A stretch of 64,000 bases of DNA, taken from contig NC_065539.1 of NCBI RefSeq assembly GCF_932294415.1, positions 35,958,001 to 36,022,000 on the forward strand, written 5' to 3'. The DNA is from Quercus robur. Taxonomy: Eukaryota > Streptophyta > Magnoliopsida > Fagales > Fagaceae. The notes under the pieces are model-generated. The model did no database searches. It was not told the origin of the DNA and saw nothing but the letters and a program-made list of their open reading frames with translations. The translations under genes were made by a program, and so were the position numbers. Positions 47,066 to 59,028 of the stretch are shown here, piece by piece (the first letter of the stretch is position 1; each line of letters begins with the position of its first letter).

Positions 47066-48572
47066 TTTTTTGTGGAAGAATAATAACGCTATTATAAATT
47101 TTACTATAAAAAACTTACAAACTAATGTGAAAAATGGTATGATTGGTGACACTTTAATAAGATAATAATTAAATAAGTCTTTGAATTATTTCTTATGATG
47201 GGTATAACATAACAATTTGTAAGACTTATATAATAAAATTTGTAATATTTCTAGAATCAATTAATTTTTTTGGACTTTGTTAAAAGTTTAGGAAAAATAT
47301 ATATAACTTACTTCATTTTTCCTGTATTATTATATGCTTTCTGTGGGATAATAGCTAATAGAATGCTCGTGTGAATTTGTGTTGGCCATTTGTCATATCC
47401 TTTTTATGTTTTAGAGGGAAAACAATATCAAAGAGTTGGATAATAACTAAAATTCACTGGGTAACAAGTACCTGACCCGATAGTATCGGGTTTTACCCAG
47501 TTTATCATGGGTAAAGAGAACCGGGATGGATTGTTGCCCGAATCCAAAATTCTTAGGTCGGGTTGGGATATTTCCCCGAATCCGATCCATACTTAAAAAA
47601 AAAAATAAATTAAATAAAAATATAAAAAATCCCTTAGCCAATCTAATAAGGGGTTATAGGCCACTTTCTTAGTTTTTTTTTTTTTTTTTTTCCATTACTT
47701 TTTTTCTTCGGCGGAGAGGTTTTGAACATTGGAAAAATGAAATTTTCTTAAGTCATAGTTTTAAAATTAAACAATGAATCAGCTGGCATCAGTCTGAACA
47801 GAACAATATAAGTTGTGGGATCTTGATATTGGAAACAATGACACAATTAAGCACGGTGGATGTCCAGGAAGCCATAGAGCCACTTTAAGTCTTTAACATA
47901 GGCAAAAAGCAGTTACAAAGTCGATGATATTGATATAGATATGGGTCATTATTTTCATTGCATAGCCGCACGTATAGTCAATTCCTACTCGAACTTCCAG
48001 CAGACACTAGCTGATCCAATGTTGCTAACATCAATTTTGTGTATGAATATTTGAGGAGGCTCTTCTCTGCTGCAGGCAAAGTCATGGTTTTGAAAACCGG
48101 TATGGTGAAAGAACCGGAAAAGGGATTGATTATTGGTTTTCTGGTCGGACCGGGGTCCAAGCGATGGTCGAACCGGTGATTTCATAAATAATTTAATTAA
48201 TAATTATAAAAATAAATAAATAAATAATTTTATAAAACTTGTCGTTTTAACTAAAAAATTAAATAATAGTAAAACATTAAACTTTAGCTTACCATTATTC
48301 AACCAAAAAAAAAAAAAAAAACATATACAAGCACCCACAAGCCCAATATATAATATTTTAATTATTTTTAACCTTTCAAATAACAAAAAATAAGTGTACC
48401 AATGGGTAGCAATATCATTGCCCACTTGATATTTTTTTCTCTACACATTCTACTAATTGCACCAATAAGTAATAATATCATTGTCCACTTGATATTATTT
48501 TTCCCCCCCACACATTCTACACGTTAACATCCTAACGACCACACATTTTGAAATCCATTCATCTCACCTTTT

Positions 48573-48663
<91 letters not shown>

Positions 48664-49036
48664 GATATGTTGATGTGCAAGAGGCAAGACTCAAGAGCAG
48701 CAAAAAAAAGCCTCAACTGAAGGCTGAAGTAGATGGATCATTACAAATGACAAATCTGCTTTGCGCTTCTTTGGTTCTTCCTCTAAATTTGATTTTTTTT
48801 TTTTTTTTTGAGCAAAAGGTAAGTAAAATAAATCTGATTTTTTGGGTCACTATGGGTGTCTTAGGCTTCACCACTTCATACTTGAGAGAACATTTTCAAA
48901 ATCAAAATGTCTCTTATTAAATCTGAAACAAGATCTCTCTTTTTAATTTTTAAATTTTTTTTTTTTTGGGTTAAAAAACACAACAATTGAAGTATTTATG
49001 AAAAAATGCTAAAACTGGTTTAACCACAAGTGAGTC
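47066..49036. other. Intergenic DNA with element ends and a long CT run
   Basis: No gene is recognised. G/C-rich inverted phrases near 47455-47590 (GGGTAA..CCGGG) and ACCGG-rich DNA at 48085-48180 resemble hAT-type subterminal regions. A minus-strand frame at 47978-48185 has no recognisable homology. Confidence 0.45.
48574..48660. repeat. (CT)n microsatellite, 87 bases
   Basis: An uninterrupted CT dinucleotide run. Confidence 0.97.
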
Positions 49037-49514
49037 ATGACGTGAATGGTCTTATATTGACGGCCACGTAATAGACCAATTTATAAGAAAAACTTTGAAA
49101 ATTTATTATTATTATTATTATTATATCTGTTTTCTCCTTTTAGCTATTAAGAGTTAAGACCTTTGACCCTTTGGAATCTAAAAGGAATAAATTGGAGAGA
49201 AAGAGAGTACCAAATAAATAGAATTTATACTACATTTTGGGGTTGTGACAGTTAAATATTAACACAATCACTTGGTATTTCAACTTATAAATCTAAGGTT
49301 CAAATCTTCTATCCCTTAACTATCGAATTATCAAAAAAAGAAAAAACTATTGGAGGAGTTTCTTTCTGAGAAATTTATACTATGTTGAGATTCTACTTAA
49401 CTCACAAGCTAAATAACCTAATAATGAGTTTACGCTTAACATTAATATATTAACCGCAATCACTTTTGTCATTAGTGTTCAATGTCCAATACCATCACTT
49501 AACTAGTCAACCAC

Positions 49515-49688
49515 GTGGGTTCTAGTTAGCTCAACTGGAAATGTTTCTGATGGTTGAATAAAAAATTTGGGGTTAAATCCTCACTTACACAAAAAAAAAA
49601 AACTGATTAATGTCTTAGTTTGATAATAAAAAACACAATGATCAAAAGAGGATGCCATAAGTTGAAACTCTATCAAAAAAAAAAAAAA
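49515..49688 (+). mobile_element. SINE copy 2
   Basis: A-box-like TAGTTAGCTCAACTGG, B-box-like GGGGTTAAATCC and an A tail. Flanked by ACTAGTCAACCAC on the left (49502-49514) and a diverged copy ending TCGTCAACCAC on the right. Confidence 0.8.
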
Positions 49689-50504
49689 ACCTCGTCAACC
49701 ACTCAAATTTTTTATATTCTAATAATACACTTAAGTATATTACTACTACGTAGGAAAACTTTGAATATGATGTGATATTATGAGTTTGGATAAAATACAC
49801 TTTACATCCGTTGAGTTTAGGGTTGATTCTTCATCGGTGCATCAACTTTTAAAACTTATAATTTACACTATTGATTTCCAAAACTTGCATCTTTCCTCCT
49901 TTATTATTATGACAATGTCAATTTTTTGTCCAAAACAACATTTTTGGATGAGCAAATGATAGTAGGTGATAGTCTAGGGTGTGAATTATACGTTTTGAAA
50001 GTTGAATGACTGATTTATAAGAAACCCCAAATAGAAGTGTAAGTGAGTGTATTTTAACTATCAATCTTCCCTCAAAACAAAATTATTATTATTATTTTTT
50101 TGGTTATCTCTCTCTCTTTTTATAACTAGATTTGAAATTTATAAATTAAAAAATTTACAAAAAAAAAAAAAAATAGAGGGCAAGACTTAGTTGTTCCTTA
50201 GGTTCCCTTCTTAAGATTTTGCCACGTGGATTTTTTTCTCATGGATGGAAATGTATTTTTTAGTTTAGTAGCCGCATGATTGGATCTTAAGATGGAAATG
50301 TATTTTTTTGTCCTAAAATATATATTACATACAATATTTTATATCTCTCTCTCTCCCACCCCCCTCCCCCCTCCAAAAAAAAAAACTCTTCTTCTACCCT
50401 TTCTAAGAAAGGAGAAGAAAAATAATTGCAAGAATGACACTTTGATTATATCTTTTTAATCGTAGTAAGTACTAAAAGAAATGTGTTCTTCCCATTATAA
50501 CAAG

Positions 50505-50645
50505 CACTACAAAAAACTGGTTTTATAGTCGTTTTTTTTTTTTTTTTAGTGGATTTAAAAACCACCACTAAGTAGACCTAATACGGTGCTTTTGGAAACT
50601 GCTACAATACCTATTATGGCATTTTAAAAACATTGCTATAGGTCC
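50505..50645. mobile_element. CACTA MITE paralogue lacking its right end
   Basis: Begins CACTACAAAAAACTGG as in 46001-46176, but the sequence jumps to GATTCTAAGAAAGTG before the terminal TTGTAGTG. Confidence 0.75.
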
Positions 50646-51176
50646 AGATTCTAAGAAAGTGTGCCTAGCTCATACAAGAAGGCTACAAAACACCCCCTAA
50701 ACTTTGTCTTGTTTCAGGAATTGAATCAATTAATTTTCCTTTTGGAGAAGGAATTGAATCAATTAATATGATAAATGAGACTCATGCTAGGAGTCTCTTA
50801 TAAATGCCGGTCTATTGGCTAATCAAAGTCATACAGGATATAGCCATAACGAACAACTCAAAAAGGAAAATCAAGGTTCTTTTTTTTTTTCAAAACAAAA
50901 GGAATCGAGGTGCTTTCACAAGATAAGAGCACGTCGCACAATATATTCTCATTCGTATAGTCTATAAATGGCACATAAACTTTAAGACTTTTACACCATC
51001 CAACGATAGCTTAATTTGAAATCTCCGTAACCATGACTTCAAAGTTCAGAAGCTTTTTTTTCCTCACGTGGTGGACTAAACACAATTTGAAGCTAAGCCG
51101 AAAACTTTTGATGGGCTTTTATGTATTTAAATATCAATTATTAATATTTAATTTATTTAGAATTAATTTAATTGTT

Positions 51177-51220
51177 CCTACTACAGTCCTCCACTCTACC
51201 AACGGAGCTAAGGTTGGACT
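51177..51220 (-). pseudogene. tRNA-Tyr 5' half, second copy
   Basis: Paralogue of 46733-46774. The D loop reads GCTCCGTTGG and the anticodon arm GAGTGGAGGACTGTAG, so it has diverged further. Confidence 0.65.
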
Positions 51221-51488
51221 GTGTGAGAGAGTGTAATTAAGTATGTGCGTTTATCGGTTAGTTTGTTTCTAAAAAAAAAAAAAAATTTAAATTTTTTATT
51301 TAAAATCAATTATTTCTTAATTTTTAATATGACTAATTTACTTGACTGATGCTAACTAGAGATGCTACAAATTTTACTACATATGCCTTACGAACTAGTG
51401 TGTTAATATTCTATGGTAATATTTATAATAGTTTTAGCATTTTTTATTTACTTAGTGGTGATTTGGTTGGATTTAAATTAATTTATGC

Positions 51489-51958
51489 CGAACAAACTGT
51501 GGGCATACCGAACAACTCCTTGGAGGTTGACAGGTGAGATGCCTTTTTCCATGACCTACGGAGCCGAAGCAGTTATACCGGTTGAAGTTAGTTTGTCAAG
51601 CTCAAAGGTTGTAGGCTTTACGCAGGGTCATAACGATGAGTGTATGGTCGGGAATCTGGATGCCTTGGGAGAGTGGAGAGACATGGTAGCCATGCGACTT
51701 ACTGATCGTCAACAGAGGTTAGCTCGATGGTACAACAGAAGGGTCAGGCCTCAGGAGTTTGTGCAAGGAGATCTCGTTTTGCGAAAGGCCATCGGGAGTG
51801 CGAAAGATCAAAGTGCTAGAAAGTTGGCCCTTAATTGGGAAGGACCCTACCGAGTAACAGCTACGGCCGAAGTAGGAGCCTATTACTTGCAAGATTTGGA
51901 AGAAAAACCCTTACCCTGACCATGGAACGTCTACAATCTAAAGAAGTATTACCAGTGA
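51489..51958 (+). pseudogene. Gypsy integrase C-terminal fragment
   Basis: The frame holds LWAYRTTPWRLTGEMPFSMT, YGAEAVIPVEV, RQQRLARWYNRRVRPQEF, GDLVLRK and NWEGPYRVTATAEVGAYYL: the end of the integrase core and its C-terminal domain. A TGA at 51917-51919 stands where an arginine codon is expected. The family end, PWNVYNLKKYYQ and stop, follows to 51958. Confidence 0.92.
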
Positions 51959-52099
51959 ATGTAATATGATGTATGGAATTAGTGTTTTAATTTGTAAGCT
52001 GATAAGGACAATGAAAGTGGATGAATTTCAGTTAACTAATCTTGTGTAAAGTAGGAGTGAACGCTAAAGCGTCTGTACATGTACTTGATATTTATCCAT

Positions 52100-52335
52100 A
52101 AGGACAGAAATTTGGCCTTGGCCTGACTCCAGTCACTGACTAGATGGAAACCTTTATGTCTTCACAGGACTGAAATTTGGCCTTGGCCTGACTCCAGTCA
52201 CCGACCAGATGGAAACCTTAATGTCTTCAAAAGGATAGAAATCTGGCCTTGGCCTGACTCCGGTTACCGACCAAATGGAAACCTTAATATCTCCCTAAGG
52301 ATAAAGATGTGGCCTTGGCCCAATCCCAACCGCTA
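52100..52335. repeat. ~66-bp tandem repeat, about 3.5 copies, 3' of Gypsy pol
   Basis: Units begin near 52100, 52166, 52231 and 52297 with AAGGA(C/T)AGAAAT(T/C)TGG and share CCTTGGCCTGACTCC and GATGGAAACCTTAATGTC. There are no unique spacers between units. Confidence 0.9.
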
Positions 52336-52949
52336 GCCACAGATAAACATCGACAACTATATTCAAATCGGAATACAAGTTATGACATAAACTCATTCTT
52401 CAATTGCCAAACATCCTTGTTTTTGACTAATGATCGGGGAATACCCCTACTTTTAGATGCGTGCCTAATATTAACTAGTAAAGGTGCATGAGGAGCAGTG
52501 TACCGTAAGTGATTGAAGTTACGTACTACATTATCGAGGGATAACACTTAAGCGAATCACGGATGTTTCCACCAAACGCATAAATTATCTGTTGCTTTAC
52601 CGAATGATAATACCCAATCAAGTTTTTAACGATTACTCTTGAATTTAATTCTGTTGTTGAACACTCAAATTAGTGTGCCATTCAACATTGACACTTAAGC
52701 AACTTTTGGTATGAATGTTAATAAGAGTTGGATGAAGGCAAGTGAATGGCATTGTCCTTTATCATACAATTACAATAGAATAAGGTGAAAGTTAAAACCA
52801 TCCATCTTATATAAATTCAGAAAAGGGAAGATAGTTCAATACACGGGTACTGGCCCACATAAGGAAGCATAAAAAAAATATAAAATAAAATAAAAAGAGA
52901 CAGAAGAAAAAGAAAAACTAAATAATAGTTTTGTTTTTAACAAGTCTAA

Positions 52950-55212
52950 GTTCCGAGAGTATCGGTGATCAAAGGAGTTAGTGCAAGGGCTCCTTGATCA
53001 GCTGGAGGATTGTTAGGCGAAGGTTCCTCGGGGAGCCCAATGGCGTTGACTGCTGCCATCTAGCCTTCCATGAACCTGAACTTTTGGGCCTAAAAGATCA
53101 TGGGGCTAGCTAAGTTTTCAGCATCCTTGAAGCCCCTATTGTAAGTTTGCTTTCGAGCCTTTTCATCACCTTTGTAGTCGGTGAATTCCTTGTCCCGAGC
53201 AGAAAGGATGCTCGCATTCTCTATGAGCTAAAGCTCAGTCTCCCTGAGCTTGCCCTAAGCCTCACTAGCCTTCTGCTTGGCTAGCTCCAGCACTTTCTCG
53301 GTAGTTGTTGCTCGTTGCTCCATAACATTCAGCCCCAGGGTCTTCTCTTTCAACTAGTCTCGGCTACCTGTTTTAGGGCTTTTTCTTTATTGATCTCCTC
53401 CTACGCATCCTTCAACCGACCCTCCACAACATGGGTCAATTAGGCGGCTTGAATTAGTAGAAAGCTAGAGCTGGGTTATTCTTGTCTGATTGGTAACACT
53501 TGCGAATTGAGGGACATAAAAATTTAAAAAATAATAATAATAAGTATATATATATATATGATAATTGAAATCTGGTGGAGGTAAAATATACCGCTATAAT
53601 GTGCCATTTCAGCTTAAGCACCAAATCATCGTCTTGGCAGCTGGAATAATGCTCCATGTTAGCAGGAAGCAACAAAGCCTGCCCAGGGTAGTTCGATACA
53701 TGGCCCTTCTCGCCACTCCTCCATGTCCGAAGGTAAGAGTTGGTGGGTAGGACCTTATCCCCTAGTTGGAAAGTGCACTCCCACCTGGCAATAGAGTCCG
53801 AGGAAGAAGTCGCTACCTATGAGCCAATTATGATAGGTTGGCTCGGCGGTTGTGTTTCCTGGGGGGTCTTATTGGTTAGTGGAACAGTCGACCAACCCAA
53901 AACTTGAGTGGGTAGGTGGGTAACAAAAAGGGTGTTGTCCTTGACCACCGCACCACCGATACCATTCTGGCACTTCCTTTGCTGTTGGGGCACGGGAGGA
54001 GTTGTTTGTTGAAGGGTGGACTGGGCAGAAGCTTGCCCCCCGAAGCTTGTGCGGCTGGACACCAGCGATCCAGGGCCATTGACTGTTTTTTGATCATCCC
54101 TTTTGCTGGATCTGAAAGCACGAGATTTGTCTCTTCGGTGTTCGGACCCTTTTCATCAGAATCTCCTAAGATGAGAGCCTCCACAGGAATGTGTTCTGCT
54201 CAGTTTTGGAAGACAGTGTCGCCTAAACTATCTTGGATAGGTTTGAGAGAGTCTTGTCTGATCAATCGAGGACCAAAATCCCTGGCTTCCCTGGAAGTGA
54301 GTCCCTTAGGCAAGAACCCAGGCAACCGAACATCCAGATACGATAACAATGAGCTGCCAACCATCATAGCACTTGATGAATTCTGGTAGCTTGTGTAGGA
54401 GGGAATGCAACCCAAGATCAGGTGAAAGGCTCTTAGCTGACCGTCGTAATGTACGAATATCTCTAAGCGAAGGATGAAGTTGAGCTCTATGACACGCACC
54501 ACCCTTATGTCCAGCTGGAACTTCTTAGAAACTATGGTCGGGAAAGGAGTATGTGTAAGTGAGAAACCAAGAATGTAGTGAAATGGATGAGAAGCAAATA
54601 ACAAAAAAGAAAAATATATATAATAATAATAATTAAAATTAAAAAAAAAAAAAACAATTCGAGAGAGAAAGGGGAAGGGGAACACTGTTGGTGAATATTA
54701 GGAATCGGTAAAAGAAAGTACCAACCTATCTGTCGAAGAGAGGTCGGGTAAGTCATCTCTCCGTTCAGCCAGTTACCATTCACTCTCACATATTCCCTCG
54801 TCGAGTTCCTGTTGGAATCGGGGAAGCAAGATATCAACCTAACTGTGGTATTATGGGTTTGAAGGTAGTACCCATTCTTTAGACTTCCCCAAATGGCGTA
54901 CAAAAATTTGATGTCGTGATGGGTAAGGCTCAGGCCATACAAGCAGATGAGACACCCTACGTAATAATTGGGCAAACACTGATCGAGGCTAAGGCCATAA
55001 AAACTGAGGGTCCTAAGTAATTAGGGGTCTATAGGGAACCTAACCCCGCCCTTAAGAATGGACATTAAGGGAAAAAACACGACTTGGGGAAGCCTCTGGT
55101 CTACTATCTCTCCTTCGTGACAGTATGAAATTTCAACATCACAAGGGATATTGTATCTAACTTTGAAGGATTCTATATCTTCCCTAGTTTTCAATAAGTA
55201 TGCAAAAGGCAT
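52950..55212 (-). pseudogene. Antisense reading frame(s) of the Gypsy element
   Basis: Opposite to pol, a broken spliced-looking frame starts at 55212 (MPFAYLLKTREDIESFKVRY, RLPQVVFFPLMSILKGGVRF). It continues at 54975-54730 (NYYVGCLICLYGLSLTHHDI, KNGYYLQTHNTT) to a possible donor after TSLRQI. It resumes after about 54540 (IVSKKFQLDIRVVRVIELNF), then 54184-53820. A last stretch at 53290-52950 includes DKEFTDYKGDEKARKQ and LPEEPSPNNPPADQ. It resembles uncharacterised plant mobile-element proteins with a coiled-coil tail. The function is unknown; several stops or frameshifts are present. Confidence 0.6.
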
Positions 55213-55688
55213 ATTATCGAATCTAACTAAGTTATAAGGAGATAGTCAAAGGGAAGAAGACTTACAAAGTGGTCTCTTGTGGAGGAGAGTGATCTTGTAG
55301 GGAGATTGAGGGCTCGGGAGCAAAGGAAGGCAATGTCTAGAACTTAACAGAAACTAAAGAAGATGGAAATGCAGATTGTGGGTGGTATTTATAGAAACAA
55401 GGGTCATTAATTGTAACTATCCAACTGCAATAAATGCATACCATCATTTTGATTCACGTGCCTCAATAAACGAAGTGTCAAATCACCTAGGTCGTCTGAT
55501 ATCTTAGATCCTGCTACGTCTTTCGAATGGAGCAAGCTGTCCTATCTGTTGCATTAAAAGGTGGACTGTTGGCCTTCCCGAGGTACAACCATCAATCCTT
55601 TTGGGTGGGATAGAAGTAAATGCACCGATGACGGGGTAGCAGGACCTTGATCCTATCTCCATTATGTGGAAACAGGATTGTGGGGGGC

Positions 55689-56335
55689 TATTATGGGGGG
55701 CTGGGCCTAGGTGGCCATGTCAACATAATTAAATAAAGCCTAGCGCGAAACCCGAGGCCTATCAAGAAATTTAACCTTGATACGCACGTAGGGAGTTAGC
55801 CTTGGGCCTTATCACAGTGGGCCCAACCTCGAGATAGGGACCATGGTTTAGGGGACAGCACTTAAGATGTTCATAGGGGGTCGGTTAGACATTAACTGAT
55901 AACAAAGGTGGTTAGAGTGAGACACGACCCTCGGCGAGATTGATAGCCAAAGATTAATAGTTCCAATGGGGATCCACTCCCGAACACTATTTCACGTCTA
56001 GAACAAGTTCCAAGGGAATCCTCTAAATTCGTGAGGATCCCTTAGGATTCTAATGAACTTAGGAATATGTGTATAAGTGGGGAGATAATGATGACAACCC
56101 TACTAAGAGGAGACTATAAGAAGGAGCAGAAGGCAAAGGAATGGGGTTTGGAAAAAATTCTGCGGGGGGGGGGGGGGGTAAGACTGTTAGAGTGTGAGAG
56201 AGGGAAAATACTGGGGGAACACAGAGGAATCAAGACATGTTTTGGGCCTAAGTCATAGGATTGAGAGTGATCACACCAATAAATAAATTGTGACCCCATT
56301 ACTTTGGTGAAGACCAGTTTGGGTGCACACATCGA
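55689..56335 (+). repeat. Probable 3' LTR of the Gypsy element
   Basis: It follows a purine-rich tract and begins TATTATGGGGGGCTGGG (TG start mutated). Near its end are a TATA-like ACTATAAGAAGG (about 56112), a 13-base G run (56164-56177), AATAAATAAA (56278) and GTGCACACA. The 5' LTR is not present for comparison, so the ends are estimates. Confidence 0.6.
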
Positions 56336-56344
56336 CTATATAGG

Positions 56345-56790
56345 TCAGCACTAACTTGGCATGTTTATTAAACGGGTCAAGATTTCTCAACCCTAAAACA
56401 AACCATCTATTAAACAGGTCAGATGTATAAACCTATTTATCAGATTTTATCAACAACAAAAGAAATTAGTATTAACCCAATTGATATGAATTATGAAAAA
56501 CCAAACAAACAAATATTTTTAATATAAAATTCAGAACTAACGAGTTACTGCATCACAAATAATCATTCAAAACTAAATTATATCTCAATATCACAAATAA
56601 TCAATCATAATATGTCAAAGAAAATAAACCACAATAACTAATAAGTTTATATACCTAGTGTTTGAAGGGCAAATTAGTAAAATGTCATTTAATTAAACGG
56701 TTCAGACGGGTCAAACGGGTTCCATGTAATGGATACTAACTCAACCCGTTTATTAAACGGGTCAGTCATGTAAACCCAAATATGACACAA
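56345..56790. mobile_element. Possible hAT-type MITE with AAACGGGTC ends
   Basis: The left GCATGTTTATTAAACGGGTC and the right complement GTTTACATGACTGACCCGTT (with an AACCCGTTTATTAAACGGGT palindrome) are partly inverted, and the middle is AT-rich. No clean target duplication was found. Confidence 0.45.
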
Positions 56791-57396
56791 ACTAGGGATA
56801 GAGTTATTAGACATGGGGGGCAGTGCCCTCCTACCCCCCCCCCCCCCCCCCCCCCCCCATCCCCCCCAAAATAAAAAAAAAAAAAATCTTATATATATTT
56901 ATGTATTAATTTTACCGATTTAGTTCAATAAAATTACACTTACCCCTCTTAACAATATTATTGGCACTCTAAAAGGCCATAAAAAAAAAAAATAAAAAAA
57001 ATTATGGATCTAACCTAAAATAAAATTTAGCCAAAAAAAAATCATAAATATCAAAGCTAAAGAAAATTTAAGCCAATCAACCAAATTTTATCAAAAAGAA
57101 ATAGCCCGACCTTTCAAAATTTTAAAACAAAACTAATCTGTCATTCTTAGTCAATTTTGTTCCGCTTAATCCCTAGTTCATGGCCACATATCTTTCTGGC
57201 TAAGGAAAATCCAAAAAAAAAAAAAAACAAAACAAAACAAAAGCCACACAAACAAGCAAAACCCTAAGCCTAACCAAGAGACTCAGAGGTTGAACAGTTG
57301 AACTGAAGCAATGAAGGGAGAGATAGCAACAGTAGCAGCAACACGGCAACAGCAGAGCAGCCAACCCTACCCCTAGCCTAGACTCACCAAATCTAG

Positions 57397-57448
<52 letters not shown>

Positions 57449-58550
57449 GAGCAAGTGAGCAACAAGCAAAAAAAAGAGTCTCTTAAATTGTCTGAAACAA
57501 AAGACACAGAGAGAGAGACAGAGAGTTCTTTCTCTTTTTAAGAGACTTCAAAAGTAACTCTAAAAAAAAAAAAATAGTAGAGTGGTGAATTGATAACTTG
57601 ATATCCACCCACGTGTTATGCTCTGTGAATTGAATTTTGTCTTTTTGTGCTTATATGAATTGAAATTTGTTTAATAGTTAATAATTAGGTTTGTCTTGTT
57701 AGTGTCTTTTTTAAAAGTAAAAGTTGAGTTTGTTTGAAACTTTAAAATTAATTGGGACATGAGACATAATAAAGTGTTTTTTTGGAAAAACAAACACACA
57801 CACAAGGGAGAGAGAAAGGAGTTCTAATATAAAGACACCACAATTCCACTCAATAGCCATGGTTAGATATAATAAAGTTAGTAAATTGTATTTTGTTGTG
57901 TACATAGTGCGACGATGAATATATATATATTTTTTCTGTATGTGCATTTATTTCTTTGTTCACTATATATATATATTTATATATATATATATATATAAAG
58001 AAATAATGATTTTGTGATTTGTGTCTATATTCTTGTTGACCATTTATTAATATTAAATAGAAAATTTATCTAGAGTTTCATAATAATTATTATTTTTTTG
58101 TTATACTTTGCCCCCCTTTATACCAAGCTCTAGCTTAGTCCCTAACACGAACTCATTAAGTCTCAACCTATAATTTATTAATTCCATGTTGAGTTCACAA
58201 GTCATGTCTAATTTTGCCACTCCTATAATATAGGAAAAAAGAGAGTATTTTTGCCAAATAAAAAAATCACACAAATCGGGAAAGGAGAAAAGAATAGAGT
58301 AGGAAAACTGAACGAGGAAAAAAATAGGTATGGGTTTTGATAGGAAAACAACAAGGAGGCTCTACTTCCAATATTGGATTTTGACCGTCCATTGTAGCCT
58401 TTCTATTGCCGTGGTGAGCCCACAGTTGTGCTCGTAGCCGCTTACTTCCAACCCTGCAAAACCATTACTATTGTGGATCAACAAGTGGATTTTCGGAAGG
58501 TCAAAACCCAATCACCTACGTGACTTTACCTCTTCAGGTACAAACTCAGT
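56791..58550. other. Intergenic DNA with homopolymer and microsatellite runs
   Basis: No gene is recognised. It contains a C run at 56836-56858, a CT run at 57401-57444 and AT runs near 57966-57998. The C-rich start and AT-rich interior resemble another TIR element. Confidence 0.45.
57401..57444. repeat. (TC)n microsatellite
   Basis: A perfect TC run of 44 bases. Confidence 0.95.
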
Positions 58551-58557
58551 CTCCTAC

Positions 58558-59028
58558 TTCACTCTCGTTTCTCATTTCAATTTCACATAAGTTCTATTTA
58601 AGAAGTCAAATTATGAGGGATTAACTTCTGTATAGCTTCCATAAAAATCTAAGTAATGTGAGTTTGAACAATTTTGTTTTGAAAGCCTACAGTTATATTT
58701 AGAACAAAATTTTGTTCCAAACATATTTGAAACTATCCTTTTCACTCTCGTTTCTCGTTTCAATTTCACATAAGTTCTATTTAAGAAGTCAAATTATATT
58801 TTAGAACAAAATTTTGTTCCAAACATATTTGAAACTTTCCTTTTCACTCTTGTTTCTTGTTTCAATTTCACATAAGTTCTATTTAAGAAGTCAAATTATG
58901 AGGGATTAACTTCTGTATAGCTTCCATGAAAATCTAAGTAATGTGAGTTTGAACAATTTTGTTTTGAAAGCCTACAGTTATATTTTAGAACAAGATTTTG
59001 TTCCAAACATATTTGAAACTATCATTTT
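58558..59028. repeat. Three-copy tandem repeat, ~182-bp unit
   Basis: Units at about 58558-58740, 58741-58844 (internal deletion of ~80 bases) and 58845-59028 start TCACTCTCGTTTCTC and share TTCACATAAGTTCTATTTAA, AAGTCAAATTAT and TTTTGTTCCAAACATATTTG. Confidence 0.88.

Larger units (their letters stand above)
49037..51485. repeat. Third copy of the duplicated block (no LTR inside)
   Basis: 49037-50412 matches 62193-63460 and 43877-45040; 50421-51485 matches 45902-47065. It keeps the left boundary TGACGTGAATGGTC that copy 1 lost, and it lacks the LTR present in the other two. Confidence 0.9.
51486..56335 (+). mobile_element. 5'-truncated Ty3/Gypsy retrotransposon, Tat-like organisation
   Basis: In order: the C-terminal part of integrase (51489-51958), a tandem-repeat block (52100-52335), a long region with antisense frames (52950-55212), a purine-rich tract GGATTGTGGGGGG at about 55675-55687, and a probable 3' LTR (55689-~56335). 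Tandem repeats and antisense frames between pol and the 3' LTR are known features of the Tat/Ogre lineage. The start at 51486 coincides with the point where the duplicated block stops matching its paralogue. Gag, protease, RT and the 5' LTR are absent. Confidence 0.8.

Noticed and set aside
52100-52335. A CRISPR-like array
   Set aside because: The units are contiguous without unique spacers, in a plant retrotransposon.
53916-54389. Plus-strand 157-residue frame within the Gypsy 3' region
   Set aside because: It lies opposite the antisense frame, has no recognisable motif and its composition looks like a shadow; kept out for lack of support.
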